From Leishmania mexicana MHOM/GT/2001/U1103 (lineage: Eukaryota > Euglenozoa > Kinetoplastea > Trypanosomatida > Trypanosomatidae): DNA of 64,000 nucleotides. The translations under genes and the position numbers were made by a program. The notes below the pieces were generated by a model. It had not been told where the DNA came from. It searched no databases and was given only the letters and a program-made list of their open reading frames with translations. Below are positions 1 through 9,759 of the stretch, piece after piece (position 1 is the stretch's first letter; every line of letters starts with the position of its first letter). The DNA lies in NCBI RefSeq assembly GCF_000234665.1, contig NC_018327.1:529998-593997 (forward strand). Direction: 5' to 3'.

Positions 1-123
1 TGAAGCAGATAAGATCTCACTTCCTATAGAGGAAGTAGATGCGTTTTTCACATTGCTATCCATGACGTCTAGCAGCTCATTTGCAGAATCTACAGCTGCG
101 GTAGAAGGGCTTGGTGCAGTCAT
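1..123 (-). CDS. Partial protein, N-terminal 41 residues, runs off left edge
   Basis: On the minus strand an ATG at 123-121 opens a frame of 41 codons with no stop before the window edge. The peptide begins MTAPSPSTAAVDSANELLDV and is Ser/Thr/Ala rich, typical of a disordered N-terminus. The start is supported by a trans-splicing signal: reading the minus strand there is a run of C and T at about 165-185, then an AG near position 148, and this ATG is the first one after that AG. The gene lies downstream of the coiled-coil gene at 571-1971 in the same leftward array. Too little is visible to assign a family. Confidence 0.55.
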   Translation of the reverse strand, partial: MTAPSPSTAAVDSANELLDVMDSNVKNASTSSIGSEILSAS

Positions 124-570
124 TACAACTCTGACCTTTCGGCGGCCCTTAACAACCATACAAGAAAAAAGTGGAGGCGCAAAGGTCATTTTTCTTCAAA
201 GCACACAGAAACATTATTGTAAATGCGCCAGACTTTCAACAAAAGAGGCGGAAAACTTGCCGTAAGGGATGTCAATCACCTTGAGGGGACCTTGAGTTGA
301 AGGCGATTTCATCGAGGATCAAACCAGATCATTGCCTTTTAGCGTTCGAATGCTAATGGTGAATATATATATATATATATGTTGTTTCTTTCATCGTCAT
401 TCGGTTTCATTTTGGGGAAATTCTACACGCGGAACCCGAGTTCTTCAAGAAAGGGAAGTTACCGCCTACAAGGTAAACAGAACGAAACATGGTCAGTGAA
501 GAGGTAAGGTCACAGTCGTATTGCATAATAGATGCGACCGGGTAATTCGAAGAAGTCTAAATACTCAATA
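124..570. other. Intergenic region with spliced-leader acceptor and AT microsatellite
   Basis: This is the 3' UTR of the 571-1971 gene plus the 5' leader of the left-edge gene, both read on the minus strand. It contains nine AT dinucleotides at about 363-380 and the polypyrimidine tract plus AG described for the left-edge gene. I see no coding frame. Confidence 0.5.
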
Positions 571-1971
571 CTACTCGTGAGACGTATGTCTTTCCAGACG
601 AGCCTTTTGTACAAATCTCAGATAGTTATGAGCTGCGGTCACTTCACGCTCAGGATGGTACTCCTCAGTTACCGTGGCCAGCACCTGCTTCACCACAGTG
701 GGATTGGAGATGAGCTTCGACAAGTATTGCACTTCGCCTAGAATGCGTTGCTTTTCTGCTGAAGCATCGCGCACCGCACTCTCAAGGTTTTTTATCGACA
801 ACCGCAGAGACGTGAGTTTCTCTTGTTGCTTTCTTTCTTGGGAAAGCAAAGAATGATACGCTTGCTCAGCTGCTACGATACGCTCCGCCTCCGAATCTTC
901 TTTTTCTGCCCACTCCACAAGCAGTGCACACAGCTGCTTGTAGTTACCGACATCTCTGTCAAGAAGTCCCTCCTCCGATGCGCATTCTTGTGCCTTTCGA
1001 TACAGTTCCTGAAGAGCTTTTACTTTTGCATTCATCAGACTGTTAGCATCATCCGCAGCTTCTCTAGACCGCTGTGAAAATCCCTCCATAGAGCAGTGGC
1101 ACGCTGCTGTTTGAGAGCTTAGCCTTTCCACTTTTTCTATCAGACTTGAAGCGCTTTCATCAACGGCAGCCTTTTTCTTCCTAAGACGGTCGCTGGATTG
1201 CTGCAGTTCGTGAAGTCCTTGGCTTAAGCTCTTAACAAGAGGCTCGTCTTTTTCATCCGCAAGCAGCACAGTGGCTTCATCCGAAAACCCCAGAGGTGTC
1301 ATGCTTTCCGCTGTGGCACGCACTGCCTCTGTTTCCGCAGTTAGGTCTCTCCGGCGCCTCCGAATCGCAAGAAGCATTTTTTCTGTATCAGCGACAGTAT
1401 TCCTCAACGCTGATTCACGAGCGTAGGATCTCTCTTCATCGGCACTGACGCGCTGAAGTTCGCACGGAGGACTATCAAAACCCCTTTTAATTAACGAGCC
1501 TAGCACTAAATTGTGCAAGCACACGACCGTGTGCCACAGACGGAACAAGTGCAGCAATTCAGCATCGCATTGATTTTCCTGCACCTCAGGACAGTAATCG
1601 CCACTGGTGGACTCCTCCGCGTTTTCGTTGGCTGCAAAAATCCCGGAGAGCACCTTGCATACAGTCCGCAGGTCACCCTCCACAGAAGTAAAGCAGTGCC
1701 TTTTTGCTTCTACAAACCGCTGGTAGCGCTGCAGACACTCTGCTTCCACCTGCTCCTCTTCACCGGCACTTTTGAGAGCTTGCACTACTTCATCGTTGGT
1801 TGGAGGATGCGATGAGAAAATGCCAGCTAGGCACTTAGCGCTCCCCACTGACGAAATCAGCTCCTGCTCTTGGCTACTCCTCTTTGCAGAGTCTTCTTGT
1901 ATTTTAGACAAAGTAATTTGAATGCTCTCGTAAACAGAGGCTAGTTCATTTTTCACAGGAGTAGTAGACAT
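571..1971 (-). CDS. Coiled-coil protein of unknown function (466 aa)
   Basis: An uninterrupted 466-codon frame starts with MSTTPVKNELASVYESIQIT. Heptad-like stretches rich in Glu, Lys, Gln and Leu cover most of residues 180-440, so it should be a mainly helical coiled-coil protein. A shorter globular or helical part with several Cys and His lies at residues 50-170. On the minus strand the ATG follows a tract rich in C and T (about 2015-2045) and AG dinucleotides just upstream, as expected for trans-splicing. It is the first gene of the leftward unit next to the strand-switch region. I do not recognise the family. A cytoskeletal, kinetochore or basal-body role would be a guess from architecture alone. 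Confidence 0.8.
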   Translation of the reverse strand: MSTTPVKNELASVYESIQITLSKIQEDSAKRSSQEQELISSVGSAKCLAGIFSSHPPTNDEVVQALKSAGEEEQVEAECLQRYQRFVEAKRHCFTSVEGDLRTVCKVLSGIFAANENAEESTSGDYCPEVQENQCDAELLHLFRLWHTVVCLHNLVLGSLIKRGFDSPPCELQRVSADEERSYARESALRNTVADTEKMLLAIRRRRRDLTAETEAVRATAESMTPLGFSDEATVLLADEKDEPLVKSLSQGLHELQQSSDRLRKKKAAVDESASSLIEKVERLSSQTAACHCSMEGFSQRSREAADDANSLMNAKVKALQELYRKAQECASEEGLLDRDVGNYKQLCALLVEWAEKEDSEAERIVAAEQAYHSLLSQERKQQEKLTSLRLSIKNLESAVRDASAEKQRILGEVQYLSKLISNPTVVKQVLATVTEEYHPEREVTAAHNYLRFVQKARLERHTSHE

Positions 1972-2199
1972 ACTATTACAGGGCTCTGCGCGCCACCCGA
2001 TATGAGCCCGCGAAAGAAGGGAAGCAGAAAGAAGTGAAAGACGGAAGCACTAACAATGTGAAAGGCCCTAATTCATTGCAACAAGGACTGCGCGCGTATC
2101 CAGTCATTTGCTCTGCTCGATGAGCGTTGCGGCGGCCATGAACACAACTTGCACTGCTGTTGGCTTTTAAAAGCTGTGTGGACATTCAACCCACGCGGC

Positions 2200-5100
2200 A
2201 CCCACCCTCTTTGAGGCGAAGCTGGGCTCTCAGGCACTTCACTCGCAGCACCCCCCCCTCATACACTCCACCCTCCCTTCGGACGACCTACTGATGCACA
2301 GATCCACCCGGCATGGGTGACCCCCAGTTTCTTCTAGCATCATTTGGCCCTTTTCACGTTAACAGCGTGACACGCAGCGTCAAAGAGCACCACCCACAGC
2401 ATGTGCGGAAATCTGCGGGGGCCCCAAAAAAACCACCCACAAGCCCCCCAACAGGGAAGAGGCACCCCTTTCATTTTCCCAGCGGCGATGAAGCCAGGCC
2501 CTGACACCCCTACGACCCCCGTAATCTTTCACCCCTCCCCCAATCATTTGTGCCGTTTCATCGCGGTTTTGTGGAACCCAGGCTCCGCCGCATTGAAACC
2601 CAACACCGGCAGCCCCCCCCCCCCACATTGACAAAAGCTGAAAAGATACCACGGTAAAAACACGAACCGTGGCCGGTCCCTCTGCCAAATCCGTCTGGCT
2701 CTTTGAAAAAAACATCTTTTCAAGAAATGAGACTAGTGGCTACGCATGCCTGACTGAAAATATTCCGGACGACCTGAACGCTTCATTGCGCATCCCTTAG
2801 TCGTTTGGCGTTTAAGAAATTCCTTAGAATGTAAAAACAAAAGCTGAAACCTTACCCCATCCAAAGGGGAAAACAGAGCACCGCAACAAACAAATCTTTG
2901 GCTTCACCATCGCCAGGGGCGCCACAACCCCAACACCTTAAAAATACCAAGCCCCCCGAAAACACGAATTTTCACACTTTGCTTAAAACCACCCCCAACA
3001 TTCCAAAGCCACCCCGCAGCGACCCTCACCCTATAACCTTCGAAGTGCGTCCCGGAGGCAGGCGCAAGGCGCCCCAAGGAGGGGATGGCATTTCTTCCCG
3101 GCCGGAACAAGACCCAATAATCGCAAACGGGCTCTAGCGTCATCGCCAAAGATTTGCAAAAAAAAAACAGAAACAGAATGCGATTTTGCTTCCCCAAATC
3201 CTCCCTGATCTGCGTATTCCCGAAAACCCTCCCGCCATTTTGCCAACAGCCACGGTGTTTATCAAAATCGAGGCGTAAAGCAAAGCCAAAAGTGCTGAAA
3301 AGTAAAAACAGGCGCTTTTCCCGCCTCGTCTTTTCAGTTTGGGGGGCGGGGCGGGCATACCAGGAAGACGGCCAACCGGCGACCACAACCAAGCCAGCCG
3401 TCGCTAGAAGCTAGCTGCGTCGGATCCCCTTGACGAATCTCTAGTTTCTTGAAAAGGGACAAAACAGGGGTGAAGAAAGGGGAGATACTGCGAAGAATAG
3501 AGTCTGTCTTAAAATATTTGACACACAGCGGCCGCACCGAAAAGACCCGTCTTTCAGGCCAACCATGCCGCTCAGAATGGTTCCCCAAAGGCGACAAACG
3601 GCAACCAAAAATAAAAAAAAAGATACCCAGGATTCCCGCAATCCGGCGCGCGTCTTATGTAAGCTTTCTCAAAAAGTGGCGAAAGGCGAAGGCGCGTGCT
3701 GGCCAAGGGCGCCGTTAAACAGAACCAGCGCTTCAGGAATAACGCCACTTTTCCCTGTTTGCGAAAGGATCCCGCAAGGGAATAGCCTATTAAAAAATAA
3801 AAGAGGTGTTTTTGGCGCGGTCTTCTCTGGTGTTGGGGCTCCCCGGGCCCCGGTTCCTTCGCCTTTTTTCGCTTTTGTGGGCGGCTTGGGGGCTCGGCTA
3901 TTCTCGGCATCGTGGCGCCGTTCTGCGCGGCGTGTGGGGCTGGTATGCCGGCCCCGAGATCCTGCCCCTACCCGAAGAGGAGAAAACGCGCGCCACCCCA
4001 AAACGTTTCCCGCGGACCAAAAGGAGAAGCAGCGGGCCGGCACAAAAGCAAGAAGCCCCGGCGCCGGGGGCCCCCCACCGCTTTGTTTTTTAGTGGTTTG
4101 GCGAAATCCGTGACTTTTTTGGAAAAAAGGAGGAAGGCGTTGTTCGGCGGGAAACCCGCACGCCAACCTTGGCGAGTCATCTTGGGGTGGGCCTTGTTGG
4201 CGGCTATTTTTTTTTCGCTGGCGGGGGACCGGTGCTGGCCCCATGTTTTGCCGGCCCCCGAAAGAAGCCCCGGGCCCGCAGGAAGATGAATTTGGCCTTC
4301 CAGACAAGAATGGCGAGGGCGTCTTTGTCCAAAAAACGCCTGGGTTTTTTTTTTGGGAAGGGCATCACCGGGCTACCGGGTGAACGGTTGATTTTCCGTT
4401 TGCCGCCACCACGCGCTAGCAGGGCAACCTGGGCGGGCATTTGTGGGGTCGCCAGGTTTATTCCCCGCCGCCAATCGCAAAATGGGGGGGGCCGTTCGCC
4501 AAGAAAGCCTCGCCCTGCAGCCGCGGAAGTCAAAAAACCAATGGCCGCTTTCGCCGGTGCTAAAAACAGTTTTTGGCCCGCTAAATCTTTTGGTTTCGGA
4601 TGGATTCCGGGGTGGGCCTTTGTTTTTCGTCAAAGGCGTTTTTGGAGGAAAGGCTAGCAGACAGCCACATCTTTCGTTTGTTTGCCCCACTAGTTCAAGG
4701 GACTTTTCCTCGAGAAAAATAGGAGGAAGATGAACAAAGATGCGGAAAAGCAATCTTTTCGACGGCAACGTTATCTTTCATCGCTCTCCCTTCTGTTTTC
4801 CCCACAGCGGAGGGCGAGGGCGAGAGGATAGCATGGAAGACGCAAAGCCAAAGCTTCGGTGAGGCGAAGCAGGGGATTGTTTTATTGTATCATCAAACCC
4901 TCTTCTCGCCTACGCTGAATCCCTTCCGTGGTGACAGGCCTATTTTTGGCCGAACAGGGGCTACTATCAAGGGGTGTGTGCTACATGGAAAAAAGATGCT
5001 GAATGCGCTTTTCAAATTTGCGAGTTGGATTTTTCGCCGTTTCCATACAAGGGACCACTTCAGACGGTGGCGAGACCTGCTTTTAGAAGGGAACAAACGG

Positions 5101-5338
5101 CTTCCCCACGCTCCCTTCGTTTAGAGCTGTCGGGAAACAACGGTGATGGAAATGACCGCTGGTGGGGTAGGCGGCGCTTTGCTCCTGACGACCTTCTTGT
5201 CTTTCGGTGGTTGCCGGGGGCTACTGCGCGCAGCTTGTTGTGGGTGCTGCTCTGAGAAAACCTCTCTTGTTTTTTTCACTCTGCCAGCACCCTGGTGATA
5301 TTCCCTGGTTTGGTTTTGCTTCTGCGGCTCTGCAGGGT
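2200..5338. other. Anomalous homopolymer-rich block without coding signal
   Basis: The texture differs from the rest of the window. There are repeated short homopolymer runs, including a C run near 2610-2625, A runs near 3160 and 3610, and T runs near 4207 and 4346. Doublet-rich strings such as stacked GG, CC, TT and AA are everywhere. The left half (about 2290-3700) is rich in A and C and the right half (about 3800-4700) in G and T. All six frames give only short, low-complexity readings. The block ends exactly at the left edge of SIDER copy 1. The pattern resembles low-quality Sanger base calls placed in a contig, but an unusual real strand-switch sequence cannot be excluded. Confidence 0.5.
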
Positions 5339-5765
5339 TGGCGGTGGCAGGGGTAAAAGCACCTACGAGCTGGGGGACGTCAGAGGGCTTCATGGCTACT
5401 GCTATCAGGGGTCGTGTCCTGGACGGCGGTGCGTCGGGGCGACCGGCGACAGCGCACGCGTCTGTACCACCCATGCGATGGGGAGCGTGTCAGCGCGACT
5501 CGAGCGTATCCCACGCCGGGGCGTCGCACTGCCTGCTGCTGGGGAGCCTGCGCCATCGCGAGGGATGCCTCAGGGGTGGCAACCGGCACGATGGCAGCGA
5601 CTGTGAGGCGACCTGGGAGGCAGGTGGGCGGAGTATGAGGCAGTGGCCGTGCTCGCATATGACTGAGTCGGCGCACTGCCGTAGCGCACCGCGTACCGCC
5701 ACTTCGCACCACGCGTTGGGGCTGTGGCAGCCCGGGCCGAGTGGAGTGTAGCTCACGTTGCACGG
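5339..5765 (+). mobile_element. SIDER-type retroposon, copy 1 (5' truncated)
   Basis: This 427 bp block matches 9093-9519 base for base except for one C/T difference. It contains the internal string GCGACTCGAGCGTATCCCAC also found in copies 2-5. The first 90 or so bases of the element (the head with the GTGGTACCCCAGGGC motif seen in copies 2 and 4) are missing and replaced by the abnormal block. SIDERs are short, non-autonomous degenerate retroposons of Leishmania, usually found in 3' UTRs, where SIDER2 members have been linked to mRNA instability. Assignment to SIDER2 is from length and from memory of the family. Confidence 0.7.
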
Positions 5766-6620
5766 CTCAATATATATCAGGTAGAGAGAAAGAAGGGACA
5801 ATAGTGTGTGCGCGTGGTTGGGATGCAATGGTGAGGTTCTCCCGAGCCGTCCGAAGTAGAAATTAGCGTAGCATGAAGGAGAAAAGATAAAGGGTGAATA
5901 GAAGAAGAGAAGACGCAGGTAAGGGATGCCAAAGGCATTCGTGTGACGCTGTTTCGATGTAAGGTTTACATCCTGTCTACAGAAAACAGAGAAGTGTGAC
6001 TTTGTATGAGTAGTTGGGACGAAAGTTGAACACTGTTCTCTTTCGCCGCCGGACTTGTGGTCACATGGCTTTTTGTGCCACTGTTGCGCCTGTTGTAACT
6101 GATGATGGGTAGGACAGGCGAGGCTGAGTGCCTTTGAGGGTGGAGGTCTTGTGCACGAAGCCGAACTCCACGAGCCGAGAGGGTGAAGAGGTTTGAGACG
6201 CGGTGGTGAATATAATGGGTGTGCAAGGCATCAATGTGGTTTTGTGTCGTGGTAGCCCCGCGTTCTCGTATCTATCGGGTGTGTTTTCACATGTATTCTT
6301 CTAAAACGACAATTCTTGGCCTCGTTGGTGTTGAGGCTGGACCGATGGGGCGTTTTTGTGTTACCGGGATCAAAAGAGCATGGGAAAAAAGGCTAGTAAG
6401 GGTTCCACGAGGCTGGGATGCAGTAGCTGCCGCCAGGACAGCTAGTATTGTTCCAAGTTCATCACAATGTGCGTACTCATGCATGTGGACACCTTTTGTT
6501 GCGGAGCTGCCACGTCTACAATTGTTGCGTACGTGTTGGCTGGAAGACACTCAACTACTCTTGTATTCTCCCCTTTCTATTCTCTCGTTGATTTTACTTA
6601 ACAATGCTACTAAAGGAGAA
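5766..6620. other. Non-coding leader region upstream of the small membrane protein gene
   Basis: No convincing coding frame. An open frame continuous with the downstream gene reaches back to 6219, but its upstream part has no family signature and precedes the trans-splice signal. A polypyrimidine tract at about 6550-6600 is followed by the first AG at 6614-6615. Confidence 0.5.
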
Positions 6621-6992
6621 ATGGGAAGCCCTTACGAATATCAGCCGGAGGTGAAGTGGTACCACATCCTGTGGGACATGCGGAACAAGGAGTTCCGGCA
6701 GTGGTATCTCAAGAAAAAGTACCGCGACATGCGGATGGCGTACAAGTATGAGAGCCATATTTTATACCAAAAGGCAGGGATGGGCTTTCTGATGGCGGCC
6801 GTTTTTATGTCGATTTGTAGCTCCGATTTGGCAGTCGCGGTCTTTCGGTGGCCCACAGAGGACCCCAATGAGCTGTTGAAGAGCCAAGTGTGGCAGAAGT
6901 ATCACAATCAGTTGAACGAGCGCAAGGAGTATGCAGACAAGCTTCTCCAAGACTCCAACTACATTCACAAGAAGAACAACCCTGTTGAGTAG
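6621..6992 (+). CDS. Small single-span membrane protein, probably mitochondrial (123 aa)
   Basis: The 123-residue product begins MGSPYEYQPEVKWYHILWDM. Residues 1-50 are rich in Arg, Lys and aromatic residues. Residues 53-75 form one hydrophobic segment (AGMGFLMAAVFMSICSSDLA), and the rest is a charged tail with Trp-Pro-Thr-Glu-Asp followed by a helical, lysine-rich end. Size, one membrane span and charged flanks resemble accessory subunits of respiratory complexes, but I do not recognise the family. I chose the ATG at 6621 because the polypyrimidine tract ends at about 6600 and the first AG is at 6614-6615, which would give a very short 5' UTR. It is the first plus-strand gene after the strand switch and lies between the directly repeated SIDER copies 1 and 2. 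Confidence 0.7.
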   Translation: MGSPYEYQPEVKWYHILWDMRNKEFRQWYLKKKYRDMRMAYKYESHILYQKAGMGFLMAAVFMSICSSDLAVAVFRWPTEDPNELLKSQVWQKYHNQLNERKEYADKLLQDSNYIHKKNNPVE

Positions 6993-7242
6993 CTTAATTC
7001 CACACTTTTCCGAACAGTAGATCTTACACACGTATAACACGATGAGTGCTTTCTCCCTTGAAGGGAAACACCCTTGGAATGTCGCAAATGGACCCAGTTA
7101 TTGCGTTTATGGTCCTCTACAGAAGGGCTGAGGTGCGAGTGTGCTCTCCGCAATCGTGATAGATGCATTACAGCTCGTAAAGCAGCTGATGACTCATGCG
7201 ACAACCACCCTTTCTACTTCCGCGTATTACTCTTCTCTCTCT

Positions 7243-7244
7243 AG
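7243..7244 (+). promoter_or_regulatory. Predicted spliced-leader acceptor of coronin
   Basis: A pyrimidine-rich tract (about 7207-7242) ends in AG at 7243-7244. A second AG is at 7267-7268. No ATG lies between either AG and the coronin start at 7274, so both choices give the same protein. Confidence 0.55.
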
Positions 7245-7273
7245 ATTTGGTTTTGTTCTTGACTTCAGCAACA

Positions 7274-8806
7274 ATGTCTGTCTCGCGATTCCGCCATTCT
7301 ACAGGGCACGTGGCAAAGCCTCAGCGTCACCTTCTGAATGTGACATCGTCCACCGCCTTATGGGACGGTAGCAACACCATTTCATGCAACGATAAATTCG
7401 TTGCGGTGCCGTGGCAAACCTTTGGCGGAACTGCGGTTTTCAGACATGATACCTTCGGACGACTTGCGCCAAACCCTCCCCTTGTACTTGGTCAAAAGGG
7501 TCAAATCATCGACGTCAAGTTTGACCCTTTTAACAACCAAAATCTGTTCACCGCCAGCGAGGATGGGAGCATCTTTGGGTGGGGTATCCCGACAGAGGGA
7601 CTTCAGTCCAACATATCGTCGCCACTAGTGGAGCTGAAGGGACACAACAAAAAGTGTGGCATCATCTCATTCCACTCCAGTGCAAATGGTGTTTTGGCCT
7701 CAGCAGGTGTTGACCGTGTCATCAACGTGTGGGATGTGGAGAGAGGCACCGCCGTTAACACCATCAGCAACCTTTCCGACTACGCCACTGGACTAGAGTG
7801 GAATCTACGAGGGTCTCTTTTCTGCGTAGCCTCTCGCGACAAAACGCTTCGAGTGATCGATCCTCGTGACTGCACCGTAGTGTCATCGGTGGAAAGCCAC
7901 GCCAGTGCCCGCTCACAGCGGTGCATCTGGTGTAAGCGAAAGGACACAATCATGACACTCGGCTGCAGCAAGAGCCAGCAGCGTCAAATAAAGCTGTGGG
8001 ATATGCGGAAAATGGAAAGTCCCTACTCAGTCACTGAACTCGATCAGTCGAGCGCCGCATTCATACCAGTGTATGACGAGGATTTGAATCTGCTAATCCT
8101 CGGCAGCAAGGGGGAAAACAACTTGAAGTGTTTTGAGTTGATGAGTGAAGGCCTCACATTCAGTTATGAGGTGAACTCGAGCGATCCTATGAAGGGTCTG
8201 TGCATGATGCCGAAGTGGTCACTGGACGTCAAGAAGTGTGAATTTGACTGTCTGTACCAGCTGACATATCACAGTCTTTTCATAATCGAGATGCTTCTTC
8301 CTAGGAAGCAATCTTGCACTGAGTTTCAAGGAGATGTGTTCCCTTCCACATTTGCAGACCACTCGGCAATGTCTGCAGGTGAGTTCTTCAGTGGTGCTAA
8401 CGCTGATCCTCGTGAATACGACTTGTCTGGCTTGTTTGATGGCCACTCACCGCGCCTGATGGGAGAAAGCATGCCTTCCCCACAGAAGATTCCTGTGGGT
8501 TCGCAAGCAGCAAAGCCACTGAAGGAGGCGCCGAAGGGAGAGACGGTTCCAGGGCGTGAGAACTCCAGCGTCTCTGTCCCGGAGTCGTCCGAAGCTACTT
8601 CGGGTCAAAGGGATAGCAGTACTGCAAAGCACGCGGATCCATGGGTCGACATGACGCAGCAAGAGATTTTCGATAAGCAGAGGCGCCTCCAAGAGCTTTC
8701 GGAAAAGGTACGCACTTGCCACCAGGAGATTTCGGCTCTTCGAAAAGCACTTCAAGAAAAAGAGGCAGAGATGCTACAAGTGCTAGAGGATATCCAGTCG
8801 ATATAA
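7274..8806 (+). CDS. Coronin (actin-binding WD40 protein)
   Basis: This 510-residue protein starts MSVSRFRHSTGHVAKPQRH, the basic N-terminal signature of coronins. Residues of about 70-300 hold WD repeats, visible as KGQIIDVKFDPFNNQNLFTA, ASAGVDRVINVWDVE and QIKLWDMRK. The coronin-specific C-terminal extension of the propeller follows to about residue 400, then a Ser/Pro/Glu-rich linker. The last 40 residues are a coiled coil (KQRRLQELSEKV...ALRKALQEKEAEML). Coronins bind F-actin and regulate filament turnover. In Leishmania the coiled coil mediates self-association and the protein supports flagellar and cell-division functions. The length equals the 510 residues I recall for the L. donovani protein. 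The open frame extends upstream to 7196 but has no ATG there. Confidence 0.95.
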   Translation: MSVSRFRHSTGHVAKPQRHLLNVTSSTALWDGSNTISCNDKFVAVPWQTFGGTAVFRHDTFGRLAPNPPLVLGQKGQIIDVKFDPFNNQNLFTASEDGSIFGWGIPTEGLQSNISSPLVELKGHNKKCGIISFHSSANGVLASAGVDRVINVWDVERGTAVNTISNLSDYATGLEWNLRGSLFCVASRDKTLRVIDPRDCTVVSSVESHASARSQRCIWCKRKDTIMTLGCSKSQQRQIKLWDMRKMESPYSVTELDQSSAAFIPVYDEDLNLLILGSKGENNLKCFELMSEGLTFSYEVNSSDPMKGLCMMPKWSLDVKKCEFDCLYQLTYHSLFIIEMLLPRKQSCTEFQGDVFPSTFADHSAMSAGEFFSGANADPREYDLSGLFDGHSPRLMGESMPSPQKIPVGSQAAKPLKEAPKGETVPGRENSSVSVPESSEATSGQRDSSTAKHADPWVDMTQQEIFDKQRRLQELSEKVRTCHQEISALRKALQEKEAEMLQVLEDIQSI

Positions 8807-9759
8807 TGCACCGCACAGTTTGTATTATAGACGGGGTCAGAAATGATCCCATAGTCTTTTTGCTGTTGTTTCCTTCAGTCGATCTGATATGGTTTCTCGC
8901 GATAAAAAAAAGCTGATGGTAGATTACACAACTACAATATACTGATGCGCTCTAATTTTCTCCTCACTGTGTAGCCTTCCTGATGATGAAGGACCCCTCT
9001 CGGTGCGTGGTACCCCAGGGCACCGTGCGCCCCCACTCTGTGTGGGCAAGCCGAGCAGCCCCCACCTAACCCTGCCAATGCCAAACCACATCTGGCGGTG
9101 GCAGGGGTAAAAGCACCTACGAGCTGGGGGACGTCAGAGGGCTTCATGGCTACTGCTATCAGGGGTCGTGTTCTGGACGGCGGTGCGTCGGGGCGACCGG
9201 CGACAGCGCACGCGTCTGTACCACCCATGCGATGGGGAGCGTGTCAGCGCGACTCGAGCGTATCCCACGCCGGGGCGTCGCACTGCCTGCTGCTGGGGAG
9301 CCTGCGCCATCGCGAGGGATGCCTCAGGGGTGGCAACCGGCACGATGGCAGCGACTGTGAGGCGACCTGGGAGGCAGGTGGGCGGAGTATGAGGCAGTGG
9401 CCGTGCTCGCATATGACTGAGTCGGCGCACTGCCGTAGCGCACCGCGTACCGCCACTTCGCACCACGCGTTGGGGCTGTGGCAGCCCGGGCCGAGTGGAG
9501 TGTAGCTCACGTTGCACGGGGTAGTAGATAGGTTGAGGGGAAAATTAATCTGCATCAGATCGTGTTGACTGATCGAGCTAGCGAGGTGTTGAAAATGAAC
9601 TAGATCGAGAGGCCTCAATGGTGACTTCCTGCGTCTTCTATCGAGTCTATCCTCCCGTGCACGTCTTCTTTTGCTTGCGATTCATGCGTCATATTGGTCG
9701 GGTGCGGTCTTCAGCAAACAGTTTCCAGAAGAGGTTAGTTCCCGGCAGAACTAGGCAAA
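8807..9759. other. Intergenic region between coronin and uS9m, mostly SIDER copy 2
   Basis: It contains the coronin 3' UTR, the full-length SIDER copy 2 and, from about 9620, a pyrimidine-rich tract ending near AG 9713-9714 that should be the acceptor for the uS9m gene. No other coding frame is supported: reading frames inside the SIDER recur identically in copy 1 and reflect the repeat. Confidence 0.5.
9005..9519 (+). mobile_element. SIDER-type retroposon, copy 2 (full length)
   Basis: A 515 bp element with the complete head (GCGTGGTACCCCAGGGCACC), the middle block beginning GGCGGTGGCAGGGGTAAAAG, the GCGACTCGAGCGTATCCCAC string and a tail ending GTAGCTCACGTTGCACGG. Its last 427 bases are identical to copy 1 but for one base. 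It sits in the coronin 3' UTR in the same orientation as transcription, the usual context for SIDER2. I see no A-rich tail or clear target duplication. Confidence 0.75.

Larger units (their letters stand above)
1972..6620. promoter_or_regulatory. Divergent strand-switch region, probable transcription start region
   Basis: Genes to the left point left and all genes to the right point right, so this 4.6 kb segment is a divergent strand-switch region. In Leishmania such regions are where RNA polymerase II starts both polycistronic units, without a conventional TATA promoter (established knowledge). I see no promoter motif that could be named. It holds the 5' leader of the 571-1971 gene, the abnormal block at about 2200-5338, SIDER copy 1, and about 850 bp of non-coding sequence before the small membrane protein gene. 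Confidence 0.55.

Noticed and set aside
3565..4657. Several overlapping open frames of 100-210 codons on both strands in the abnormal block
   Set aside because: All frames are similarly open because the block is G+C- and homopolymer-rich. Translations are low complexity and contradict each other, and the block is suspect as sequence.
5338..5763. Open frames of 120-140 codons on both strands in SIDER copies 1 and 2
   Set aside because: The same readings recur in both copies because the DNA repeats. They have no protein signature and lie in retroposon sequence.
6219..6620. N-terminal extension of the small membrane protein
   Set aside because: The upstream frame lies before the polypyrimidine tract and acceptor AG, so it would not be in the mRNA.
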